This document shows, one piece after another, positions 19,717 through 26,533 of a stretch of DNA of 64,000 bases. Location: positions 11,194-75,193 of the forward strand of contig NZ_JBAHUR010000010.1 in the NCBI RefSeq assembly GCF_036689815.1, given 5' to 3'. Position 1 is the stretch's first letter. Each line of letters starts with the position of its first letter. A model generated the notes under the pieces. The model did no database searches, was not told where the DNA came from, and was given only the letters and a program-made list of their open reading frames with translations. The stretch is from Magnetovibrio sp. PR-2 (GTDB lineage: Bacteria; Pseudomonadota; Alphaproteobacteria; Rhodospirillales; Magnetovibrionaceae). Both the position numbers and the translations under genes were made by a program.

Positions 19717-20247
19717 ATGGCACAAGAAGTTACCCTGACTGGGGTTGAACGGACATTTGCCGACGATGAGATCATCGTCAGCAAAACCGATACAACTGGG
19801 CGTATCATGTACGCCAACGATGTTTTCTTACGTTTGGCCAGCATGACAGAAGCTGAGACCATCGGTGCACCGCACTCGGTGATTCGCCATCCGCATATGC
19901 CGCGCTCTGTCTTTAAATTGTTGTGGGATACGATTGCGGCGGGCCACGAGATCTTCGCCTACGTCGTCAACCGTTCTAAAAACGGCGATCACTATTGGGT
20001 GTTGGCGCACGTCACGCCCAGCTTTGATTCCACCGGCCAGATCGTCGGCTATCACTCCAACCGCCGCACCGCCGATCGCGATACGCTCGAAAACGTTATT
20101 CAGCCGCTCTACAAACAGCTGTTGGATATTGAACAGAGCCATCCCAATCGCAAGGAAGGCATGAACTCAGCATTTAAAACGCTGGTCGGCATTTTGGAAG
20201 AAAAAGGGGTCAGCTACGATGAGTTCATCTTCTCTCTTCAACGCTAA
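19717..20247 (+). CDS. Aer-like PAS sensor protein (CetB-type)
   Basis: A 176-residue soluble PAS protein closely resembling the N-terminal sensor of the aerotaxis receptor Aer: YANDVFLRLASMT, then RHPHMPRSVFKLLW and RSKNGDHYWVLAHVTP. The Arg-His pair and the Trp that contact FAD in Aer are kept; the following Asp of Aer is His here. It has no membrane segment. The next gene, which encodes the transducer half, overlaps its end by 29 bases. It probably binds FAD and reports redox or oxygen state to that partner. Confidence 0.88.
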   Translation: MAQEVTLTGVERTFADDEIIVSKTDTTGRIMYANDVFLRLASMTEAETIGAPHSVIRHPHMPRSVFKLLWDTIAAGHEIFAYVVNRSKNGDHYWVLAHVTPSFDSTGQIVGYHSNRRTADRDTLENVIQPLYKQLLDIEQSHPNRKEGMNSAFKTLVGILEEKGVSYDEFIFSLQR

Positions 20248-21523
20248 GATCGTGATTATCATTGCCGGTGTCGTCGGTGTCATTGCCGAAATCGGTGTGT
20301 TCTTGGGCTTCAACCCAATCGTCGAAGAAATTCTCATCGGTGTTGGTGTGATTGCCGCCGGTGTGGGTTTGTTCTTCTTGACGAAAGTCGAAAAAGAATT
20401 GCGCCGCACCAAAGACGTCTGCCAAGCGGCCGACCGTGGTGATTTCGAAACCCGCCTGATCTACATCACCGAAGGCGGCGACATGGGCGGGCTGCAACAT
20501 TCCGTCAACGCCATGATTGACCGTTCCGACGCTTACGTTCGTGAAAGCATGGCGTGCCTGAACTATGTTGCGGACAACAAGTATTTCCGCACCATTTTGA
20601 CCAAGGGTATGATCGGCAGTTTCTTGAACGCCGCCAACACCGTGAATACGGCGACCAATTCTATGAAAACCAAGGTCGACAATTTTGGCACGGTGGCTGA
20701 CGACTTCGAAGCCAACATGAAGCAAGTGGTCGAAACGGTTGCTTCGGCAGCGACGGAACTGCAATCCACCGCCCAAGGCATGGAAAGCACAGCGTCTTCC
20801 ACGTCGCAACAGGCCACCACCGTGGCGGCTGCTGCGGAAGAAGCCTCGGCCAACGTGCAAACGGTGGCGTCGGCAGCGGAAGAGCTGTCCAGCTCCATTT
20901 CCGAAATTTCACGCCAAGTGGCTCAATCCACTCAAATTGCCAACACGGCTGTGGTCGAAGTGGACAGTGCCAACGACAAGGTTCAAGGCTTGGCCGAAGC
21001 CGCCAACAAAATTGGTGAGGTGGTCGCGTTGATTACGGACATCGCAGATCAGACCAACTTGCTGGCTTTGAACGCTACCATTGAGGCTGCGCGTGCTGGT
21101 GAAGCGGGCAAAGGCTTCGCGGTTGTGGCGTCGGAAGTGAAGAACTTGGCGAACGCAACAGCCAAAGCAACCGAGGAAATCTCCGCCCAAATCGGTGGCA
21201 TCCAAGGTGCAACTCAAGACGCCGTCGGCGCGATTGGGTCTATTGGTGGCATCATCAACCAGATGAACGAAATCGCGTCCACCATTGCAGCTGCCGTGGA
21301 AGAACAAGGTGCGGCGACGCAAGAGATTGCACGCAACGTCGAACAAGCCGCATCCGGCACCACGGAAGTGACGTCTAACATCCAGCAGGTGACCCAAGCG
21401 GCTTCTGAAACCGGTGAAAGCGCACACGGAGTTTTGGGTGCGGCAGGCGAACTGTCGCGCCAAGGCGAAGTGCTGGGCACCGAAATGGACAACTTCGTCG
21501 TGGAACTGCGCAAAGTCGTTTAA
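20219..21523 (+). CDS. Methyl-accepting chemotaxis transducer (CetA-type, no periplasmic sensor)
   Basis: A 434-residue transducer. Two membrane helices (about residues 10-30 and 37-54) are joined by a very short loop, so there is no external ligand domain. A HAMP-like linker follows, then a long coiled-coil signalling domain with the conserved hairpin tip DIADQTNLLALNATIEAARA and GKGFAVVASEVKNLA (about 273-311) that contacts CheA and CheW. The hairpin anchor is the Aer layout without its PAS domain, which the overlapping upstream gene supplies. The start at 20219 has AAGGGG at long spacing, consistent with coupling. Confidence 0.93.
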   Translation: MSSSSLFNAKIVIIIAGVVGVIAEIGVFLGFNPIVEEILIGVGVIAAGVGLFFLTKVEKELRRTKDVCQAADRGDFETRLIYITEGGDMGGLQHSVNAMIDRSDAYVRESMACLNYVADNKYFRTILTKGMIGSFLNAANTVNTATNSMKTKVDNFGTVADDFEANMKQVVETVASAATELQSTAQGMESTASSTSQQATTVAAAAEEASANVQTVASAAEELSSSISEISRQVAQSTQIANTAVVEVDSANDKVQGLAEAANKIGEVVALITDIADQTNLLALNATIEAARAGEAGKGFAVVASEVKNLANATAKATEEISAQIGGIQGATQDAVGAIGSIGGIINQMNEIASTIAAAVEEQGAATQEIARNVEQAASGTTEVTSNIQQVTQAASETGESAHGVLGAAGELSRQGEVLGTEMDNFVVELRKVV

Positions 21524-21546
21524 GCGCCTCACCACAGACAATCTTC

Positions 21547-21585
21547 AAAGCCGGGCTCCTTTGGTTGGGGCCCGGCTTTTTTCTG
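21547..21585 (+). terminator. Rho-independent terminator of the chemotaxis pair
   Basis: AAAGCCGGGC (21547-21556) pairs with GCCCGGCTTT (21570-21579), then more T residues. Confidence 0.9.
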
Positions 21586-21609
21586 TTTGAATGCGGATGA
21601 GTTTCGAAC

Positions 21610-21638
21610 TTGTCTGCATCTTGTCATACCGGGGTCAT
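21610..21638 (+). promoter_or_regulatory. Pho box with three direct repeats upstream of phnM
   Basis: TTGTCTG (21610-21616), TTGTCAT (21621-21627) and GGGTCAT (21632-21638) recur every 11 bp with 4-bp spacers. PhoB sites are 7-bp repeats close to CTGTCAT at 11-bp spacing, so this is a good candidate site for phosphate-starvation control of phnMDCE. Confidence 0.7.
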
Positions 21639-21690
21639 GCGTACTGCCTACAACGTCTTTTTACGTTGAGACGAAACAGGCGAAAACAAA

Positions 21691-22848
21691 ATGCTATCCA
21701 TCACGGGCGGACGTGTGTTGTTGGCCGACGGCGAATTGGCCGAGGCTGACATTCAATTGAGCGGCGAGACCATCCAATCCATCGCAGCTGCAGGCGCACC
21801 TTCACAACAAACTTTGGATGCAGGTGGTTACATGGTGTTGCCCGCGATTATCGATCTGCACGGCGATGCGTTCGAACGCCAAATCATGCCGCGCCCGGGC
21901 GTGCATTTTCCGCTGGACCTGGCCCTTCAAGAAACCGACCGCCAAATGATCTCCAACGGCATCGCCACGGCGTATCACGGCATCACCTATTCGTGGGAGC
22001 CGGGCCTGCGCGGACGCGATACAGCGGTGGAGCTGTTGGCATCGCTTCAAAAAATACGCAACCGCTTGGTCTGCGACACCCGCGTGCACTTGCGCTGGGA
22101 AACCTATAACACGCCGGGTGTGGATGATGTTTTGCACTGGATGGAAAGCGGGCAAGTGGATTTGTTAGCGTTCAACGACCATGTAGGGCTGATCCAAGAT
22201 GGTTTGGAAAAACCGCAAAAGCTTTCTAAGTATGCCGACCGCGCGGGCATGACAGGCGATGAATTTAAAGCCTTGTTCCAAGACGTTTTAAGCCGCGCGC
22301 CGGACGTGGAACCGGCTAAGGCGCGCTTGGCGGCGTGCGCCCAGAAGCACGCCATTGCGTGTGCCTCTCACGATGACGAATCGCCTGAGATGCGTGCGGG
22401 CTATCACAAGCTGGGCGTGGCGATATGTGAGTTTCCCGTCAATGCTGAAACGGCGCGTTTTTCCATCGATAACGGCGATCCGGTGGTCATGGGCGGGCCG
22501 AACATTTTGCGCGGGGGCAGTCACTGCGGGCGCTTGGATGCGGCACCGTCGGCGAAACAAGGGCTCTGTTCCATTTTAACGTCGGACTATTACTACCCGT
22601 CCTTGCTGCAAGCGCCGTTTCGATTGGTGCAAGACGGCATCGTCGATTTCCAAACGGCTTGGGACATGGTGTCAAAAAATCCGGCAAAGGCTGCTGGGTT
22701 GAACGATCGCGGCACGATTGAAGACGGACAGCGCGCAGACATGATCATCGTAGACGACAGCGATCCTGCGTGCCCGCGCGTCATGGCGACGATTGTTGCG
22801 GGCAAGCCGGTCTACATGTTTGACGCCGATTACCGCAAGTGTGCATGA
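21691..22848 (+). CDS. phnM: PhnM-type phosphonate metabolism hydrolase
   Basis: A 385-residue amidohydrolase-fold enzyme. PhnM of the C-P lyase pathway cleaves diphosphate from alpha-D-ribose 1-methylphosphonate 5-triphosphate. Seen are the metal-binding DLHGD (His57, Asp59), the PhnM-like PRPGVHFPLDLALQETDRQM, a SHDDE motif around residue 227, and GGPNILRGGSHCGR. It stands first in an operon with the phosphonate ABC transporter. None of the C-P lyase core genes (phnG-L) is in the window, so its partners lie elsewhere or its substrate differs. Confidence 0.9.
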   Translation: MLSITGGRVLLADGELAEADIQLSGETIQSIAAAGAPSQQTLDAGGYMVLPAIIDLHGDAFERQIMPRPGVHFPLDLALQETDRQMISNGIATAYHGITYSWEPGLRGRDTAVELLASLQKIRNRLVCDTRVHLRWETYNTPGVDDVLHWMESGQVDLLAFNDHVGLIQDGLEKPQKLSKYADRAGMTGDEFKALFQDVLSRAPDVEPAKARLAACAQKHAIACASHDDESPEMRAGYHKLGVAICEFPVNAETARFSIDNGDPVVMGGPNILRGGSHCGRLDAAPSAKQGLCSILTSDYYYPSLLQAPFRLVQDGIVDFQTAWDMVSKNPAKAAGLNDRGTIEDGQRADMIIVDDSDPACPRVMATIVAGKPVYMFDADYRKCA

Positions 22849-22953
22849 CGGTTCTGTGACGGAACTTTTGCAAATATGAAACGCAGACGTCACGGACTTG
22901 TTTCGTTTGTGGGTCAGTATGCTGAACCTTTTATTCCAATTCGGGGTGTAACT

Positions 22954-23844
22954 ATGATTCGTAAACTACTTTCTGCAGCGTTTGTTGCTGCAGCTCTCTT
23001 TGGGTTCCAAGCCGCAGAGGCCGAAGCCAAAACCATCAAACTGGCTGTGACCGACTTGGTCGGCATGGAAGAACTGCAACGTGAATTCGGTGCGTTCACC
23101 AAAACCCTTTCCGACGCAACGGGCTATGACGTCGAGTTTTTGCCGGTGACCAATCGCACGGCGGCTGTTGAAGCGCTGCGCTTTAAAAAGGTCGATTTCG
23201 TTTTGACCGGTCCGGCGGAATACGTCGTGATCAAAAAACGCACCGACGCCAACATCGTCGTCGGCTTTTCGCGTCCGGACTACTTCGCGGTTTTGATCAG
23301 CCGTGCGGACAGCCCGTACACGCTGGCCAAACAGCTCAAAGGCCAAAAGGTCGCCATGGGCTCTGTCGGTTCCACGTCCAAGCACTTGGGCCCCATCCAA
23401 GCCATGGCTGACGCCGGCTTGAACCCCATCGACGATGTCAAAGTCATCAACACCAAAATTCCGGTGGCTTGGGAAGCTTTGAAAAAGGGTGACGTTGCTG
23501 CCGTCGGTATGAACCATCTGAAGTTCTTGAGCATGCGCAACAAAGAACTCGCCAAAGGTGGCATGCAGCCGGGTGACTTCCGCGTCATTGGCCGCGGTCC
23601 GGACCTGCCGAACGACGTTTTGATGGCTGGCCAACACGTTGACGCTGACGTTGTCGAAACCGTGCGTAAAGCTTTCGTCGAAAAATCCGACGACTTGATC
23701 GCTGCGATTTTGCACGGCGAAGACAACCAAAAATACAAAGGCATGGCGTTCTTGGACACCATCAAAGATGCGGACTACAATTATGTCCGTGCCATGTACA
23801 AAACCGCCGGTTATCCGGAATACTCTGAATTCATCGGCGACTAA
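22954..23844 (+). CDS. phnD: Phosphonate ABC transporter, periplasmic binding protein
   Basis: Captures phosphonate (or phosphite-like) ligands in the periplasm for PhnCE. The 296 residues start with a clear signal peptide (MIRKLLSAAFVAAALFGF, cleavage after AEAEA) and continue as a type II binding protein with TDLVGMEELQREFG, VLTGPAEYVV and GSVGSTSKHLGP. A longer frame from 22876 would put an unlikely stretch before the signal peptide; the ATG at 22954 has GGGGTG upstream. It ends 4 bases before phnC. Confidence 0.92.
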   Translation: MIRKLLSAAFVAAALFGFQAAEAEAKTIKLAVTDLVGMEELQREFGAFTKTLSDATGYDVEFLPVTNRTAAVEALRFKKVDFVLTGPAEYVVIKKRTDANIVVGFSRPDYFAVLISRADSPYTLAKQLKGQKVAMGSVGSTSKHLGPIQAMADAGLNPIDDVKVINTKIPVAWEALKKGDVAAVGMNHLKFLSMRNKELAKGGMQPGDFRVIGRGPDLPNDVLMAGQHVDADVVETVRKAFVEKSDDLIAAILHGEDNQKYKGMAFLDTIKDADYNYVRAMYKTAGYPEYSEFIGD

Positions 23845-23848
23845 GGCG

Positions 23849-24676
23849 ATGGATTCGTTTGCAGAGCACGTTCCGCTCGACAGCGAAACCGTAGGGGAGG
23901 GTCCGGCCAACACCGGGCTCTCCTCGACAGGTTCGGTGGCGCTGAAAGTGGAAGGATTGCGCAAGACCTTTGGCGACGGTTCGGTAGAGGTCTTTCGCAA
24001 TGTCTCGTTCGAAATCCCCGAAGGCCAAGCGGTCGCCTTGATCGGCGCCAACGGTGCGGGCAAGAGCACACTGCTGCGGTGCTGCTTGCGTTTGATCGAA
24101 CCCGATGAAGGCAAGATCCTCATCAACGACACAGACCTTTCGACCCAAAGCGGGCGCGCGCTGCGCAAGAGCCGGGCCCGTGTCAGCTTTGTTTTTCAAA
24201 AACACAATTTGGTGCCGCGCTTAAGCGTGCTGTCCAATGTCTGTCACGGCAGCTTGGCGCGCGGACAGGGTGCTCGTGCGTGGTTCCATGGCTTCTCCCG
24301 TGCTGAAGAACGCGACTACGCGTATTATTGTTTGGAACAAGTGGGCTTGGCCGATTTGGCCGCGCGCCGGGCGGATCATTTGTCCGGTGGACAGTCGCAA
24401 CGCGTGGCCATTGCCCGCGCGTTGATGCAGCGCCCGGAACTTCTGTTCGCGGACGAGCCAACGGCAAGTCTGGACCCATATGCTGGCGAAGAGATTATGG
24501 AGCTGTTTCGCGATCTCAACCAACGCCATGAACTGACCTTTGTGTTCGTGTCTCATGATTTGGAACACGCGCTGGGCTATGCCGACCGGGTGTTGGGGCT
24601 CAAGGACAAAGGCTTGGCATTGGACAGCTCGACCCATGAACAAACCCTAGAATCCTTAAGGGGGCTTTATGGCTGA
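23849..24676 (+). CDS. phnC: Phosphonate ABC transporter, ATP-binding protein
   Basis: The 275-residue ATPase drives phosphonate import. It has Walker A GANGAGKST, the Q-loop region FVFQKHNLVPRLSVL, signature LSGGQSQRVAIARAL, Walker B LLFADEPTASLDP and the H-loop in FVSHDLEHAL. About 30 extra residues precede the usual PhnC start, so translation might begin slightly later. It overlaps phnE by 8 bases. Confidence 0.92.
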   Translation: MDSFAEHVPLDSETVGEGPANTGLSSTGSVALKVEGLRKTFGDGSVEVFRNVSFEIPEGQAVALIGANGAGKSTLLRCCLRLIEPDEGKILINDTDLSTQSGRALRKSRARVSFVFQKHNLVPRLSVLSNVCHGSLARGQGARAWFHGFSRAEERDYAYYCLEQVGLADLAARRADHLSGGQSQRVAIARALMQRPELLFADEPTASLDPYAGEEIMELFRDLNQRHELTFVFVSHDLEHALGYADRVLGLKDKGLALDSSTHEQTLESLRGLYG

Positions 24677-25487
24677 TCCCAAATCCATGGCGGCGCATTT
24701 GCCGGTGCGCTTTGACGCGCCCAGTCCCGTGCGCGCCGCTGCGTTTGCCTTGTTCTTGGGCTTTTTCATGTGGTCGTTGGTGGGTGCGGAAATCTCCATC
24801 AACGATTTGTTGATGGGCATTCCCAACATGGGCCAAATCGCGTCCGAAATGGTGCCGCCCGCAACCGACCGCTTTATGCCGATGCTCAAATCCGTCCTGG
24901 TGACGTTTCAAATGGCGTTGGTGGGCACCGTGATCGGTGTCATCTTCAGCATTCCCTTGGCCGTGTTGGCGGCGCGCAACTTAACGCCGCATCCCTGGGT
25001 TCAAACGGTGGTGCGCGGATTGGTGAGCTTCTTTCGCACCGTGCCCGATTTGGCCTGGGCGCTGTTTTTTGTGGTGTCAGTGGGCTTAGGGCCCTTTGCC
25101 GGGACCTTGACCATCATCGTTGACACCATTGGCTTTTGCGCGCGCTTTTTTGCCGAAAACATGGAAGAAACCGACCCCGGGCCGGCGGAAGCCTTGTCCG
25201 CCATCGGCGCCAGACGCATCGACATCGTGGTCTGCGGTGTCCTGCCCGCAGCCCTTCCGGCCATGACCAACACCACGTTGTTCGCCTTGGAAAAGGCGGT
25301 GCGCTCGTCTGTCGTGCTTGGACTTGTGGGCGCAGGCGGCATTGGGGCGGAGCTCGCGGTGTCCATGGAAATGTTCCGCTACGACCAAGCGGCGATGATC
25401 GTGATGATGATCTTCGTGCTGGTGTTGAGCGTCGAACGGTTCAGCTCGGCCGCGCGTAACCGGTTGATTGAAGGCCAAGAAGGCTAA
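24669..25487 (+). CDS. phnE: Phosphonate ABC transporter, permease
   Basis: The 272-residue inner-membrane permease has about six hydrophobic segments and the binding-protein-dependent permease loop ALSAIGARRIDIVVCGVLPAALP that docks on PhnC. It is the last gene of the phnMDCE operon; a single permease suggests a homodimer. Confidence 0.92.
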   Translation: MADPKSMAAHLPVRFDAPSPVRAAAFALFLGFFMWSLVGAEISINDLLMGIPNMGQIASEMVPPATDRFMPMLKSVLVTFQMALVGTVIGVIFSIPLAVLAARNLTPHPWVQTVVRGLVSFFRTVPDLAWALFFVVSVGLGPFAGTLTIIVDTIGFCARFFAENMEETDPGPAEALSAIGARRIDIVVCGVLPAALPAMTNTTLFALEKAVRSSVVLGLVGAGGIGAELAVSMEMFRYDQAAMIVMMIFVLVLSVERFSSAARNRLIEGQEG

Positions 25488-25529
25488 AGCTTTTTTCAGC
25501 TTGAAAACGTTTTCCCGACTCCCAACTTA

Positions 25530-25564
25530 GAATGATAATTAATACAAATTAGCAAAAATCATTC
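25530..25564. promoter_or_regulatory. Inverted repeat before the DsrE-like gene
   Basis: GAATGAT (25530-25536) and ATCATTC (25558-25564) form a perfect inverted repeat around an AT-rich core that includes AATGATAATTAAT, partly like a Fur-family box. It lies 30 bp before the start codon. Confidence 0.35.
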
Positions 25565-25593
25565 GTGTGTCAGAGGAACGGGAGGCATTTACA

Positions 25594-26067
25594 ATGCGTA
25601 TCATGACACTTATCGCGGCCTTTGTGGTCGCGGTTTCGCTGGGGGCAAGCCCCGTGTTGGCCGAGGGTTACGGCAAGCAAAAGGTCGTCTATCACATCAA
25701 CTATAGCGACGCGAATTCTCAAGCCGGAGCTTTGCGCAACATCCAAAACCACATCAATGCTGTGGGTGCGGACAACCTGGACCTTAAGGTCGTTCTGCAC
25801 GGCGCAGGCCTGACGTTGTTGTTGGAGCCGGACGCAATCGCCAACACCAAAATGAAAACGGGCAACGCCACGGATGCGATTGCGGCCAAGATCACTGGGC
25901 TGAAGGGGCAAGGCGTTGGCTTTCATGTCTGCGCAAATACGCTGAAGGGCAAAAAAATCAGCTACGAAAACGATCTGTATGATGTGGGTGATGAAGACAT
26001 CGTTCCCAGCGGCGTCGCCGAACTCGCCAAGCTGCAAGCAGAAGGCTACACCTACATCAAGCCTTGA
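25594..26067 (+). CDS. Exported DsrE/DsrF-like protein
   Basis: A 157-residue protein with a signal peptide (MRIMTLIAAFVVAVSLGASP, cleavage near VLA-EG) and a DsrE-like fold: VVYHINYSDANSQAGALRNI, LKVVLHGAGLTLLL and GVGFHVCANTL, with the single Cys at the position of the sulfur-carrying Cys of DsrE relatives. DsrE proteins handle sulfur atoms in the cytoplasm; this one is predicted to be periplasmic, so its partner is unknown. The ATG at 25594 has GGGAGG before it. Confidence 0.8.
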   Translation: MRIMTLIAAFVVAVSLGASPVLAEGYGKQKVVYHINYSDANSQAGALRNIQNHINAVGADNLDLKVVLHGAGLTLLLEPDAIANTKMKTGNATDAIAAKITGLKGQGVGFHVCANTLKGKKISYENDLYDVGDEDIVPSGVAELAKLQAEGYTYIKP

Positions 26068-26088
26068 GTGAAGGGAGTGGGGAGCTGT

Positions 26089-26322
26089 CTACTCGGATTC
26101 AAGTGCGCGGCATTGATCTAAAGTCAGCTCCCTTCGCTGAACCTCGTTTACAAATCGTTGGTAGTCGTCGCCCGTGCTCCAAGAATGAGTTGCCGGCCTG
26201 TAGGCGTGATAGCATATGGCTTTGTCTGAAAAGCCCTCTAAGCTTTCAGCCAAATACATATTCGTATTTTCTGCGCACGCTGACACGGTCATCACGGCGA
26301 CGATGAGAAACGTCCTGATCAT
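26089..26322 (-). CDS. Small predicted lipoprotein
   Basis: A 77-residue protein with an N-terminal hydrophobic segment ending in a lipobox (VSAC, Cys16), so probably an anchored lipoprotein. The mature part has two further Cys residues and no domain I recognise. The ATG at 26322 follows a run of seven G residues, a strong ribosome site. It converges on the DsrE-like gene, ending 21 bases from it. Confidence 0.65.
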   Translation of the reverse strand: MIRTFLIVAVMTVSACAENTNMYLAESLEGFSDKAICYHAYRPATHSWSTGDDYQRFVNEVQRRELTLDQCRALESE

Positions 26323-26359
26323 ATGTCCCCCCCTTCTCAAATTCTCTTCCGGGTAATAA

Positions 26360-26436
26360 TGGTGCGCCCGGCGAGATTCGAACTCACGACCCCCAGATTA
26401 GGAATCTGGTGCTCTATCCAACTGAGCTACGGGCGC
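26360..26436 (-). tRNA. tRNA-Arg (anticodon CCT)
   Basis: A full cloverleaf reads on the minus strand: acceptor stem GCGCCCG with CGGGCGC, D-arm with AGCTCAGTTGGATAGAGC, anticodon stem CCAGA/TCTGG around TTCCTAA, T-arm GTTCGAATC, discriminator A and an encoded CCA end. The CCT anticodon decodes the AGG arginine codon. Confidence 0.97.
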
Positions 26437-26483
26437 ACACTCTCAGCTTGATAGCGTCTTTCTCGCCCAACTTCAACGCCCAA

Positions 26484-26514
26484 CAAAAAAGCCCGGAGCG
26501 TGAGCTCCGGGCTT
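26484..26514 (-). terminator. Rho-independent terminator of the phytase-like gene
   Basis: AGCCCGGAGC pairs with GCTCCGGGCT over GTGA; on the minus strand the stem is followed by TTTTTT. It lies 20 bases past the stop at 26534. Confidence 0.9.
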
Positions 26515-26533
26515 TGATGTGTGCGGCGTGTGC

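Noticed and set aside
22966-24168. 400-codon open frame on the minus strand opposite phnD and phnC
   Set aside because: Both plus-strand genes are clear family members with signal peptide or Walker motifs; the antisense product has no recognisable feature.
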